This document shows, in pieces, positions 1 to 7,870 of a stretch of 64,000 nt of DNA. Position 1 is the first letter of the stretch, and every line of letters begins with the position of its first letter. The DNA is from Saccharibacillus sp. JS10 (GTDB lineage: Bacteria > Bacillota > Bacilli > Paenibacillales > Paenibacillaceae): NCBI RefSeq assembly GCF_024436065.1, contig NZ_JANFNS010000001.1, positions 248,001-312,000 of the forward strand. Direction: 5' to 3'. Below the pieces are notes generated by a model. It made no database searches. It worked only from the letters and a program-made list of their open reading frames with translations, and was not told where the DNA came from. The position numbers were made by a program, and so were the translations under genes.

Positions 1-339
1 GAACAACACCCACAATGCACCACCGATTCCGAACACCGCATATCCGATAGCAGAACCGAGTAAGCAAAGCAGCAGCAAAGGACGACGCCCGAAGCGATCA
101 CTCAGCGCACCGATTGCAGGAGCAGCGAGGAATACACATGCGGCGTAAATCGCCATCAGTAACGTCACCATTGTCGCTTGGTCGGCAGCGTTATGTACGT
201 AAGGCTGAATAAGGAACGGAACGACAGGGGAGATGATCGTGAATCCTACTCCGCAAAGAAATACAGCAAGCAAACCGAAAAATAAAGCTTTTTTGTCGAT
301 AGGTGGAGAAGAATGATTTGTGTTGGAAGATGAGGACAT
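1..339 (-). CDS. MFS efflux transporter, N-terminal part (cut by window edge)
   Basis: This is the first 113 residues of a major facilitator superfamily pump; the gene runs off the left edge. The start is the ATG at 339 (MSSSSNTNHSSPP...), preceded by a GGAGTG ribosome binding site. Three hydrophobic segments are visible, and between the second and third lies the MFS signature GALSDRFGRR (about residues 79-88), typical of 12-TM drug/H+ antiporters of the TetA/Bmr type. It lies 131 bp downstream of, and in the same direction as, the MarR regulator at 471-953. The gap carries a motif that also occurs before the MarR gene, so MarR control of this pump is likely. The substrate cannot be told from sequence. 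Confidence 0.85.
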   Translation of the reverse strand, partial: MSSSSNTNHSSPPIDKKALFFGLLAVFLCGVGFTIISPVVPFLIQPYVHNAADQATMVTLLMAIYAACVFLAAPAIGALSDRFGRRPLLLLCLLGSAIGYAVFGIGGALWVLF

Positions 340-403
340 AAGGTGAACACTCCTTCAAGATGATTTTTAGTTTCCTAAGAAACAATATCATCATAAGACC
401 ATT

Positions 404-421
404 TTGTTTCCTTGTCAACAA
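404..421. promoter_or_regulatory. Candidate MarR operator upstream of the MFS pump
   Basis: TTGTTTCCTTGTCAACAA has TTGTT/AACAA outer arms and is almost identical to the site at 1021-1038 in front of the MarR gene. A related element, with GTTTC/GAAAC arms, lies at about 370-384. Two matching sites before the regulator and its presumed target fit MarR autoregulation plus pump control. This is inferred; no binding data are available. Confidence 0.55.
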
Positions 422-470
422 AAATAATAAACCGCTTTTCTATAAGAATAGAAAAACGGTTTATCTCTAG

Positions 471-953
471 TTAAGACTTGATCTGATCTTCAGGTGTAAT
501 CCCTTGTTTATGAATTTCATGATCCAAATGCTGACGATAAAGATCGAGAAAATGAAAGATCGTCTCATACTGTGCATCTGATATATGTTCAAATACTGCA
601 TCGTCTCGCTCACGAAAAGATTGGTGCAACCCTTCGTGAATCTCAAACACTTCTTGTCCTTGCGGCGTTAGTTTGAAATAAATTTCTTTCTTGTTCTCTG
701 CACTCTGATAACTTTCAATCAATCCTTTGTCCAATAACTTCTTCGTAATTTTACTAATCGCTCCCCGCGTCATATAAAAAGCATCCGCGAGCTTCGTGAC
801 ATTGGAATCTTCATGCTTACCGATATATTCGATACAATGAACCTCGGAAGATTTATGACCTTTCAACTTTTCTTCCATTTCCCCGCGATTCAACCACACG
901 AGCTTATTGAATACATGACCGAACTCCTCTAGCAGTTGTTCTTGTTTACTCAT
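471..953 (-). CDS. MarR family transcriptional regulator
   Basis: A 160-residue winged-helix DNA-binding protein of the MarR family, usually a ligand- or redox-responsive repressor acting as a dimer. Residues about 45-105 form the winged helix (VTKLADAFYMTRGAISKITK as recognition region, then LLDKGLIESY and the wing ENKKEIYFKLTPQG). The flanking helices are rich in charged residues, as in MarR dimerisation domains. The ATG at 953 is preferred over an upstream ATG because GGGAGG sits seven bases before it. It is followed by the MFS pump gene, and near-identical 18-bp motifs precede both genes, so it probably represses itself and the pump. Confidence 0.88.
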   Translation of the reverse strand: MSKQEQLLEEFGHVFNKLVWLNRGEMEEKLKGHKSSEVHCIEYIGKHEDSNVTKLADAFYMTRGAISKITKKLLDKGLIESYQSAENKKEIYFKLTPQGQEVFEIHEGLHQSFRERDDAVFEHISDAQYETIFHFLDLYRQHLDHEIHKQGITPEDQIKS

Positions 954-1020
954 TGGTAATCCTCCCATTCTATACACCCACACACCCGATCTATGTTATA
1001 AATTTAATTATATGCAAGAT

Positions 1021-1038
1021 TTGTTTCCTTTACAACAA
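1021..1038. promoter_or_regulatory. Candidate MarR operator upstream of the MarR gene
   Basis: TTGTTTCCTTTACAACAA matches the 18-bp site at 404-421 at 16 of 18 positions, with the same TTGTT/AACAA arms. It lies 68 bp before the MarR start and abuts the T-tract of the terminator of the neighbouring MFS gene. Confidence 0.5.
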
Positions 1039-1063
1039 AAAAGGCGACTACATAAGTAGCCGC
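1035..1063 (-). terminator. Intrinsic terminator of the Tet(L)-like MFS gene
   Basis: Read on the minus strand, GCGGCTAC, loop TTAT and GTAGTCGC form an 8-bp stem (one G-T wobble) followed by CTTTTTT. It lies beyond the repeat copy that follows the MFS stop at 1325, so the repeat is inside the transcript's 3' UTR. Confidence 0.75.
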
Positions 1064-1088
1064 TCTTTTTATTTAAACTGTATAAAAC

Positions 1089-1308
1089 TCTGACGCAAAA
1101 CGTAACTGGGAAGCAAGGAGACGGAGGGGGAATTCAGTGTAGTCAAATCTTTTCGAAGAAAAGATACTTCGGAAGCATATGCTTGGAATGTTCGCCTTTG
1201 AACTTGGGAAAATCCAAACAAAAAATTCCAATCCAGTTTTCCCGAGTTCAACACGCGACCGAAACGAATTTACCCCGTAGTCTCCTTACTTCCCCACAAC
1301 CGTAACTT
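1089..1308 (-). repeat. Structured dispersed repeat, copy A (3' UTR of the MFS gene)
   Basis: About 215 bp, roughly 75-80 percent identical in its core to 30398-30614. On the minus strand it runs from AAGTTACGG through the conserved block ATTCGTTTCGGTCGCGTG to CACTGAAT. Inner 15-nt arms at 1198-1212 and 1237-1251 pair with one imperfect position, and an 8-bp hairpin lies at 1147-1165. Outer segments GGGAAGTAAGGAGAC and GTCTCCTTGCTTCCC also pair. The 61-codon frame through it on the minus strand is not kept in the other copy, so it is not coding. Confidence 0.8.
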
Positions 1309-1324
1309 TTTCGATGTCTAAAAT

Positions 1325-2707
1325 CTAACCAAGCTGCACCCTAGAATGTCGACGATACCAAATCGCACTCCCAATCGCAATCAAAGCAAAGATCGACAAT
1401 CCCCAATAAATATTCGAATACGCCGTAGACATCGGAAGCGCATGCTGCCATTCCATCGCAGTCGTCGCCATTGCCACGCTAAAAGCTCCGCTGAAGAATT
1501 GCAACAATTGGAATAGACCCATACCCGAACCGATCGAAGATTCAGGAAGCACACGCGAAATTTCATTCGATAAGCTGCTGGAAAGCGCAGTGAACGAAAT
1601 ACTTAAAATCATATAAATGATCATTGCAGCTACCCACGACTGTGTAATAAATAGCGCAAACAACAAAGTTGAAGTCAACAATAGCGGCGGACCGAAACGC
1701 AAGATGCCGTGGTTCCCGTATCGGTCAATAATTTTACCGATTTTACGCGATGCGACGATCGCAAGTAATGAACCCGGGAAAATAACAAGACCCGCATGAC
1801 CCACAGTAAACTCGAAGTTTCTCGTTAAGATCTGTGGCAGCATGAACAACGTCGAGAAGTTACATACATAAGCCGTCATTCCAGCCAATGCCAATAACAA
1901 ATATTTGCGATTCCCGAACAGAGAAGGTAACACGAACGGATCAGGCGTTAAGCAAATCCGAACAACGAACAAAGCAAGTGCCACAACCCCGAGTACAAGC
2001 AATGCCCAGATCTGATTCGTTAAGAACAGAAGAAGACTTGTAATTCCGACAGCAAGCAGCACGCCGCCGATCGCATCGAAAGAACCGCGTTTCGGTAATT
2101 CTTTTGGCAACAACCAAGCGAATAAAGGAAGTAGCAAAAGTACGATCGCAGTAATCGCAAACAACCAATGCCAGCTTAGATTTTCAACAATCAGACCGCC
2201 GACAACCGGACCTAAGCCCAGACCCAGTGCAACCGCAGACATAATCGTTGCCATCGCCGAACCTCGGCGCTCTAGAGGTATGTAGCGAGTGAACAAGACC
2301 ATTGCAAGCGATACCGTACCGCCGGCTCCGGAAGCTTGAATAATTCGGCAAATCAGCAGAACCATAAAGCTTTGACTGAAAAATCCGATTACGCCGGCTC
2401 CGCCCAAAGCGATAAGCCCGATCATTAACAATCGGCGCAGCGGGACAAAGTCAGATAATCGGCTAAACGTGATCGACGAGATCGCAAACATAATCGAATA
2501 TCCCGTTACAATCCACGAAGCCGCCGTTGCAGAAATTTGAAAATCGGAAGTGATACCGGGTAATGCCATATTAAACATTGCCGTGTTCATGACGACCAGA
2601 ATAACCGCGATGCTAAAGACAAGTACCGTCAATCCTTCACGATTTAAAGATACTTGATGTTCGGTTTGCGGGGCTTCTGCCGCATAAGAAGGTTCAGTAG
2701 TTTTCAA
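1325..2707 (-). CDS. Tet(L)/Tet(K)-like MFS drug:H+ antiporter
   Basis: A 460-residue MFS protein of the DHA2 (14-TM) class, the length of Tet(L)/Tet(K). After a 25-residue polar N-terminus come hydrophobic helices, the motif-A region FSRLSDFVPLRRLLMIG (near 82-98) and the antiporter motif C GLGLGPVVGG (near 157-166), diagnostic of proton-coupled exporters. The overall pattern resembles Tet(L): SWIVTGYSIMF, RYIPLERRG and the late VIFPGSL loop. It acts in the cytoplasmic membrane; the drug cannot be predicted. It is divergent from the ArsR-type gene at 2826, with a near-perfect palindrome in the shared promoter. Its 3' UTR carries the structured repeat before the terminator at 1035. Confidence 0.88.
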   Translation of the reverse strand: MKTTEPSYAAEAPQTEHQVSLNREGLTVLVFSIAVILVVMNTAMFNMALPGITSDFQISATAASWIVTGYSIMFAISSITFSRLSDFVPLRRLLMIGLIALGGAGVIGFFSQSFMVLLICRIIQASGAGGTVSLAMVLFTRYIPLERRGSAMATIMSAVALGLGLGPVVGGLIVENLSWHWLFAITAIVLLLLPLFAWLLPKELPKRGSFDAIGGVLLAVGITSLLLFLTNQIWALLVLGVVALALFVVRICLTPDPFVLPSLFGNRKYLLLALAGMTAYVCNFSTLFMLPQILTRNFEFTVGHAGLVIFPGSLLAIVASRKIGKIIDRYGNHGILRFGPPLLLTSTLLFALFITQSWVAAMIIYMILSISFTALSSSLSNEISRVLPESSIGSGMGLFQLLQFFSGAFSVAMATTAMEWQHALPMSTAYSNIYWGLSIFALIAIGSAIWYRRHSRVQLG

Positions 2708-2729
2708 AATCCATTCTCCTTTTTCTATA

Positions 2730-2747
2730 GTTCGGTAATTAACGAAC
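2730..2747. promoter_or_regulatory. Near-perfect 18-bp palindromic operator
   Basis: GTTCGGTAATTAACGAAC is an inverted repeat with 5-bp perfect outer arms and a single mismatched pair inside. It lies at the expected transcription start of the MFS gene (its -10 is at 2754-2759) and immediately upstream of the -35 of the ArsR-type gene. It is the best candidate binding site for the regulator encoded at 2826. Confidence 0.65.
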
Positions 2748-2749
2748 CA

Positions 2750-2779
2750 TTGAAGTATAGCAGGAGAATAAGCTAAAAT
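2750..2779 (+). promoter_or_regulatory. Sigma-A promoter of the ArsR-type gene
   Basis: TTGAAG (2750-2755), 18-bp spacer, TAAAAT (2774-2779). It occupies practically the same 30 bp as the opposing MFS promoter, so only one polymerase could bind at a time. Confidence 0.45.
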
Positions 2780-2783
2780 ACAA
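2754..2783 (-). promoter_or_regulatory. Sigma-A promoter of the MFS gene
   Basis: On the minus strand TTGTAT (-35, plus positions 2778-2783), an 18-bp spacer and TATACT (-10, plus positions 2754-2759). The palindrome 2730-2747 covers the predicted start. Confidence 0.5.
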
Positions 2784-2825
2784 TTGAAACTTGAAAATTT
2801 GATTTCGAAAAAAGGAGTAACACAT

Positions 2826-3155
2826 ATGAAACTTTTGCATCATCCTTCTCGCGACGATCTGATGTTACCTACCGTACTTTATGCGCTAAGCGATCCGATC
2901 CGTCTACAAATTGTTTCTCAGATCCATCAAGGCGGCGAACAAGCTTGCAAAAATTTCGAAGTTTCAATCGCCAAGTCTACCTTTTCCCAGCATGCACGCA
3001 TGCTAAGAGAAGCTGGCGTCACCCATACCAGAGTCGTAGGTACCCATCGTTTGTTATCTCTCCGTACTGAAGACTTGGAAGCTCGTTTTCCAGGGTTACT
3101 TCATGCTGTGCTAAGTAGTTACGAATCGAATCTACAGGAACATTTGTCCAAATAA
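2826..3155 (+). CDS. ArsR/HTH family transcriptional regulator
   Basis: A 109-residue winged-helix protein of the ArsR type. The start at 2826 follows AAAAAAGGAGTAACACAT, a strong site, and is preferred to the upstream ATG at 2784. After an N-terminal helix, LYALSDPIRLQIVSQIHQGG (about 17-36) is the classic ArsR helix pair; SIAKSTFSQHARMLREAGV (about 48-66) is the helix-turn-helix and RVVGTHRLLSLR the wing. The single cysteine near residue 42 is not part of a CVC metal motif, so metal sensing is unlikely. It is divergent from the Tet(L)-like pump and most likely represses it through the palindrome at 2730-2747. Confidence 0.82.
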   Translation: MKLLHHPSRDDLMLPTVLYALSDPIRLQIVSQIHQGGEQACKNFEVSIAKSTFSQHARMLREAGVTHTRVVGTHRLLSLRTEDLEARFPGLLHAVLSSYESNLQEHLSK

Positions 3156-3249
3156 AAGTCAAATGATGCAAACTTTCTATAAATCTTTATCTATAAGTTC
3201 TATCAACTATTTCCTTGTAAGCGAAAGGCATTTTGAACTGAAATAAGAG

Positions 3250-3280
3250 TTGACGAAAATTAAGTTTTGAAATGTATTAT
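3250..3280 (+). promoter_or_regulatory. Possible promoter of the 3.4-11 kb operon
   Basis: TTGACG (3250-3255) and TATTAT (3275-3280, with an upstream TG) are separated by 19 bp, longer than ideal. It is the best sigma-A match I see in the 252-bp AT-rich gap between 3155 and the operon's first gene. Confidence 0.35.
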
Positions 3281-3407
3281 AGAAGATTTCTATAGGAACT
3301 TTATGACATTGACTTTGTTTTCCAAACTTTGATAGCATGGCAATTAATTTAGAATTCCTATCCAATCACCCGGATATAACATGACCATGTAAAGGAGGCT
3401 TTTGGAG

Positions 3408-4418
3408 ATGATGCAGCCCGATTGCCTTTTTCCTACATTAGAAGATGCACTGTTGCATCAGACACCTGGAACTATTGCTAGAATTGACGAAGTTCAAGAC
3501 GATCTTTCATTTGTTCTTTTCCGCGCCGTAGGTGAGCAAGAAGGTCCAGTAGTATGGATTCAAGCCGCTGTACACGGAGATGAACATGACGGTGTGATTG
3601 CATGTATACGTCTTTTGTCGGAATTATCTTTGCATCGTCTACGAGGAAGTTTGATCGTGTGCCCAGTCGCGAATGCGTCTGCGCTGCTTGCTGGAACCAA
3701 TGCCAGCCCGATCGATGGAATCAATTTAAACCGCGTTTTTATCGACACCTCAGAAGAACATCAAGAAGCAAGCCAAACCTATTCCTACCGTTATGGACAA
3801 TTTTTCGCTGACAAGATCAAGAACAATGCCAACCTATTTATCGACCTACATGGAGGCGGACAATATTTGGATGTTACCTCATTCGCGATGGTCGCCAAAA
3901 ATCATGAACAAGCGTATGAGACTGCACTGAACGTGTTAAAAGACACACCGCTCGTCGCGATTTATCATTGTCCTTCCAGCAGCAAAGGCATGCTTATTAA
4001 CGAAATCTGCCGGGCGGGTATTCCGTCGATTTTGTTAGAAAACGGAGGCGGAAGTAGCTGGGAAGAACCTGCGGTCGAAAAGCATCTGGAGATCGTACGT
4101 ACCCTCCTACATAACTTTGAGTCTTACTCTTTTGCAACATCCGACTTTGATACTGCACAGCGTTACTTGGATTTAACTACCGCTCATATCGATGATGTCG
4201 TTGAACTTCGGTTCGAAGTAGACGGGGTCCGCACGTTTCGAGAGCAAGTCGGCAAAGTCGTCAAACAAGGAGATCTTTTACTCGAAACTTTGGACTATCC
4301 TTCGTTTACCGAGCAACAACTGATCTGCCCAATTCCTTACGGTATCATTTTATCTATTCATACCGCTTCTTCTGTCCACAAAGGCGGATACGCGGTTATG
4401 CTTGGAAAATTTTCATAA
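3408..4418 (+). CDS. Succinylglutamate desuccinylase/aspartoacylase family Zn hydrolase
   Basis: A 336-residue M14-like zinc amidohydrolase that removes an acyl group from an N-acyl amino acid. Visible motifs are HGDEHDG (about 55-61, the HxxE zinc pair), DLHGGGQ (about 147-153, the third zinc ligand) and LLENGGG (about 208-214, which supplies the general-base glutamate in this family). The C-terminal beta domain starts near 270 (VVELRFEVDG). Start choice: ATG 3408 is nine bases after AAAGGAGG; an upstream TTG at 3402 is too close. It is the first gene of an operon with a dipeptide-type importer and an ornithine-cyclodeaminase-like enzyme. The family also contains DoeB of ectoine breakdown, but the substrate here is unknown. 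Confidence 0.82.
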   Translation: MMQPDCLFPTLEDALLHQTPGTIARIDEVQDDLSFVLFRAVGEQEGPVVWIQAAVHGDEHDGVIACIRLLSELSLHRLRGSLIVCPVANASALLAGTNASPIDGINLNRVFIDTSEEHQEASQTYSYRYGQFFADKIKNNANLFIDLHGGGQYLDVTSFAMVAKNHEQAYETALNVLKDTPLVAIYHCPSSSKGMLINEICRAGIPSILLENGGGSSWEEPAVEKHLEIVRTLLHNFESYSFATSDFDTAQRYLDLTTAHIDDVVELRFEVDGVRTFREQVGKVVKQGDLLLETLDYPSFTEQQLICPIPYGIILSIHTASSVHKGGYAVMLGKFS

Positions 4419-4444
4419 AAAATAAAAGGTTATGGGGGCTGTAT

Positions 4445-6004
4445 ATGTTGAAGAAAAGCAGATTTTTTATGAGTTTGACCTTGTTGGCGGCGTTGACGGC
4501 TGGATGCTCGACCGTAAGTAAAGAGCCTGCAGCAACAGGGGAATCAACACCGGGGACAGCAGCGGAGCAGAATTTGGATATTACGATCGGTCGTGCTTTT
4601 GACGTAAGCGGTCTTGATCCAGGATTTTTGACTGAAAATGCACAAGTGGTGGACAACATCTTCGATACCTTGGTCAAACGCGACGAGAACGAGAAATTGA
4701 TTCCGGGTCTTGCAACAAGCTGGAAACAAGTTGACGATCTGACTTGGGAGTTCAAATTGCGCGAAGGCGTAAGTTTCACGAACGGCGAACCCTTCAATGC
4801 GGAAGCCGTTAAATATTCGCTTGACCGAGTCATCGATCCGGCTAGCAATGCACCGACAGCAAGTTATGTATCGACCATCGATAAAGTTGAAGCCATTGAT
4901 GATTACACGGTACATGTAATTACGAAAAAACCAGATCCGCTGATCCCGACACGGTTTAACCGATACCCAACTGAAGTCGTGCCTCCGAAATATGCCGAAG
5001 AAGTAGGACAAGAAGAATTTGCGCAAAAACCGATCGGTACAGGTCCTTACAAATTCGTAAGCTGGGATAAAGGCAGTAATGTCGTGTTAGAAGCGAATGC
5101 CGATTATTGGAACGGAGCACCTGAAGTTAAAAAAGTAACATTCCGCTCGATTCCTGAAGCTTCGACGCGTGTGAGCGCTTTGTTAAACGGGGAAGTCGAT
5201 ATCGTAACCGGCGTATCTCCAGAAGATCGCAGCAAAATCGAATCGTCTTCGAATGCGCGTCTGTCTACGGTAGAGCGTGCAGGCAACACCGTCTATGTTG
5301 GATTTAAAACAGACGTAAAACCATTCAACGATCCAAAAGTACGTCAAGCGTTGAACTACGCGATTGATGTCGATACGATTGTCGATAAAGTGCTTCAAGG
5401 CGCTGCGGTACGTACCAACAGCTTGATCGGACCGAAAGACTTCGGTTACGCTGGCGAACCGGAAGGTTACAACTACGATCCAGAAAAAGCAAAACAACTG
5501 CTTGCTGAAGCGGGTTATCCAGATGGATTTTCGATCACACTGGATACCGTAAGCTGGTATATCAAAAATACAGACGTGGCTCAAGTTATCGCGGAGCAAT
5601 TGAAAGCCGTTGGCGTTACCGTAAAAGTCAATAACGTCGAAAGTTCCGTATATCGCACGCTTGTACCTGCAGGCAAACAATCCGATATGTATGTACTCGG
5701 TTGGAGCAGTACGAATACGCTAGATGCGGATGCTGCAATCTATGCGATCCTGCGCTCGGGCGAATCGTATTCGACGTATCATAACGCGGATGTGGATGCC
5801 AAGCTGGATGAAGCAAGATCGTCTACGGATGAGAATAAACGCACAGAGCTATACAAAGAAATTCAAGACGAAGTCATCAAAGATGCGCCGCGTATTTTCT
5901 TGTATCAAGAAAATCAATACTACGGTGTATCGGATTCTCTGAACTGGGATGGTAGAGTCGACACTTCGATTCAAGTCTCGACGATCACCGCAAAAACGCA
6001 ATAA
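4445..6004 (+). CDS. ABC transporter substrate-binding lipoprotein (DppA/OppA family 5)
   Basis: A 519-residue extracytoplasmic solute-binding protein. The N-terminus is a lipoprotein signal with lipobox LTAGC (Cys21 lipidated). The mature part has the family-5 hallmarks: DPGFLTENAQVVDNIFDTL near 55-73, the segment WEFKLREGVSFTNGEPF near 101-117 and a C-terminal lobe ending in YQENQYYGVSD. Such proteins bind peptides, nickel-opine complexes, glutathione or other charged small molecules. It starts 26 bp after the hydrolase and is followed by two permeases, so it is the receptor of the importer at 6055-10515. The ligand is probably an N-acylated or peptide-like compound that the operon's enzymes process; this is inference. 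Confidence 0.9.
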   Translation: MLKKSRFFMSLTLLAALTAGCSTVSKEPAATGESTPGTAAEQNLDITIGRAFDVSGLDPGFLTENAQVVDNIFDTLVKRDENEKLIPGLATSWKQVDDLTWEFKLREGVSFTNGEPFNAEAVKYSLDRVIDPASNAPTASYVSTIDKVEAIDDYTVHVITKKPDPLIPTRFNRYPTEVVPPKYAEEVGQEEFAQKPIGTGPYKFVSWDKGSNVVLEANADYWNGAPEVKKVTFRSIPEASTRVSALLNGEVDIVTGVSPEDRSKIESSSNARLSTVERAGNTVYVGFKTDVKPFNDPKVRQALNYAIDVDTIVDKVLQGAAVRTNSLIGPKDFGYAGEPEGYNYDPEKAKQLLAEAGYPDGFSITLDTVSWYIKNTDVAQVIAEQLKAVGVTVKVNNVESSVYRTLVPAGKQSDMYVLGWSSTNTLDADAAIYAILRSGESYSTYHNADVDAKLDEARSSTDENKRTELYKEIQDEVIKDAPRIFLYQENQYYGVSDSLNWDGRVDTSIQVSTITAKTQ

Positions 6005-6054
6005 TGACAACTATGCAAAAGTTTTGGCTTAAGCCGGATAGGAGGTAGACAGCC

Positions 6055-6972
6055 GTGAAACGTTATGTACTCAAGCGTCTGGGACAGGCACTTCTTGCTG
6101 TGATCGGCGCGGCAACGATTGTATTCTTCATTATCCGGCTGTCGGGCGATCCCGCCCGGCTGATGTTGCCACCGGAAGCCAGCGAAGATCAAGTGACGGC
6201 GCTGAGACAAAGTCTCGGCTTTGATCGTCCGGTATGGATGCAATATATCGATTATCTCAAAAATTTAGTCACCGGCGATCTAGGCAACTCTCTTTATTAC
6301 AAAGATTCAGCTCTGAAAATGGTGCTTGAACGTATGCCTGCAACGATCGATCTGGCAGTATTCGCGATTATTATCGCGGTTGCCGTCGGGTTGTTAGTTG
6401 GCATTTTGTCGGCGTACTACAAAAACAGCATCATTGATTATCTACTCAATGGTTGGATCTTTTTAACCCAGTCTTTACCGGTCTTTTGGATCGGTATCGT
6501 GCTGATTTTGATTTTTGCCGTGAATCTGCACTGGTTACCGACATCCGGTAATCGCGGGCTTGAATCGATTATTCTTCCAGCATTGACTCTAGCTGCGTAT
6601 CCGATTGCTCCAATCGCAAGGACGATGCGCGCTTCGCTGATTGAAGTCATGGAGCAAGGTTATATGGTCACTAGTCAAGCTCAAGGATTTTCCAAGCGCA
6701 GACGAATCTTCAAACGCGGATTGAAAAATGCACTGCTTCCCGTCGTCACCGTTATCAGTTTGGAATTCGGGGTCATGATCGCAGGCGCGGTTGTTACCGA
6801 AACGATCTTTTCTTGGCCCGGCGTGGGTCAGTTGATTATCCAAGCCGTAAGTAATCGAGATTTCCCATTGGTTCAAGCCAGTATTTTAGTCGTCAGCATT
6901 TTGTATATTACGCTGACGCTCGTAACAGATTTGATCTATCATCGTATCGATCCACGTATCAAGGTTCGATGA
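6055..6972 (+). CDS. ABC transporter permease (DppB type)
   Basis: A 305-residue inner-membrane permease of the DppB/OppB family. It starts at a GTG preceded by TAGGAGG. The first helix (LGQALLAVIGAATIVFFIIR) is followed by the typical periplasmic segment GDPARLMLPPEASEDQV and then by FDRPVWMQYIDYLKNLVTGDLGNS. Five further membrane segments follow, and the EAA-type cytoplasmic loop that contacts the ATPase is around YMVTSQAQGFSKRRRIF (residues about 202-218). It pairs with the DppC-type permease encoded 19 bp downstream to form the channel. Confidence 0.92.
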   Translation: MKRYVLKRLGQALLAVIGAATIVFFIIRLSGDPARLMLPPEASEDQVTALRQSLGFDRPVWMQYIDYLKNLVTGDLGNSLYYKDSALKMVLERMPATIDLAVFAIIIAVAVGLLVGILSAYYKNSIIDYLLNGWIFLTQSLPVFWIGIVLILIFAVNLHWLPTSGNRGLESIILPALTLAAYPIAPIARTMRASLIEVMEQGYMVTSQAQGFSKRRRIFKRGLKNALLPVVTVISLEFGVMIAGAVVTETIFSWPGVGQLIIQAVSNRDFPLVQASILVVSILYITLTLVTDLIYHRIDPRIKVR

Positions 6973-6991
6973 ATGAAGTGAGGCATACGTG

Positions 6992-7831
6992 ATGAAAAAA
7001 AGCATTTTACCGCGCGGCGGTGCAAAAGGCATCGTGAGTATCGGAGCGCTTGTTGTCATCTTTATATTGACGGTATTTGCTCCTTGGTTCGCGCCCGTCG
7101 ATCCGTATAGTCAATCACTCCAAGATATTTTGATTCCGCCGCTCAGTCATTATGGCAATGATGGCGGCATCAGCTTGCTTGGAACCGATCAACTAGGACG
7201 AGACGTATTAAGCCGTTTGTTGTATGGCGGGCGTTTGTCATTATGGATCAGTATCATCGCCGTATTCGTTTCTGGTGTTCTTGGGAGCGCGATCGGTATT
7301 ATCGCAGGGTACTTTGGCGGTAAAGTCGATGCCTTACTCATGCGCCTGGCGGATATTCAAATGTCGATTCCGAGCATGTTGCTTGCGATTGTGATGGTAG
7401 CGGTATTGGGTTCGGGACTTACGAATATCGTCATCGTACTCGCCGTAACAGGTTGGGTGACGTTCGCCCGGGTAGTCCGTAGCCAAGTGCTGTCATTAAA
7501 AGAAATGGAGTATGTCGAAGCAGCGCGTGCAATGGGCGTTCCGCATGCTACCGTTATGATTCGGCATATTTTACCGAATACGTGGTTTACGATTGCCACG
7601 CAAGCGGCGCTGCAAATGTCGCATATGATCTTGCTTGCCGCTGCACTGAGTTTCCTCGGGCTTGGTATCGAAGTCTCGACGCCAACTTGGGGCGGTATGG
7701 TCAATGACGGCAAAAGCTATATTGACTCCGCATGGTGGTTATCGACTCTTCCCGGTCTTGCAATCGCCTTTGTGATCTTGAGTATTAATCTGTTCGGCGA
7801 TTGGCTACGGGATCGCTCCGAAGCTAGATAA
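6992..7831 (+). CDS. ABC transporter permease (DppC type)
   Basis: A 279-residue permease of the DppC/OppC family. The start is ATG 6992; a GTG directly before it is an alternative. The N-terminal helix (IVSIGALVVIFILTVFAPWF) and the periplasmic segment GTDQLGRDVLSRLLYGGR are family signatures. The EAA loop is at EYVEAARAMGVPHATVMIRH (about residues 170-189), the contact to the ATPase subunits. Helices continue to LSINLFGDWLRDRSEAR, the standard C-terminus of this family. It forms the heterodimeric channel with the product of 6055-6972. The ornithine-cyclodeaminase-like gene separates it from the two ATPase genes, so that enzyme is inserted inside the transporter operon. Confidence 0.92.
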   Translation: MKKSILPRGGAKGIVSIGALVVIFILTVFAPWFAPVDPYSQSLQDILIPPLSHYGNDGGISLLGTDQLGRDVLSRLLYGGRLSLWISIIAVFVSGVLGSAIGIIAGYFGGKVDALLMRLADIQMSIPSMLLAIVMVAVLGSGLTNIVIVLAVTGWVTFARVVRSQVLSLKEMEYVEAARAMGVPHATVMIRHILPNTWFTIATQAALQMSHMILLAAALSFLGLGIEVSTPTWGGMVNDGKSYIDSAWWLSTLPGLAIAFVILSINLFGDWLRDRSEAR

Positions 7832-7870
7832 TGTAACGTTTAGATTCAAAAGAAAGGAAGCGAACGCAGA

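Noticed and set aside
1069-1254. A 61-codon frame running through repeat copy A
   Set aside because: In copy B the corresponding frame is closed early, so coding is not conserved. Structure is what is kept.
4396-4848. 150-codon minus-strand frame opposite the DppA start
   Set aside because: It covers the lipoprotein signal and first domain of the DppA-type gene on the other strand, lacks a start signal, and its product has no recognisable pattern.
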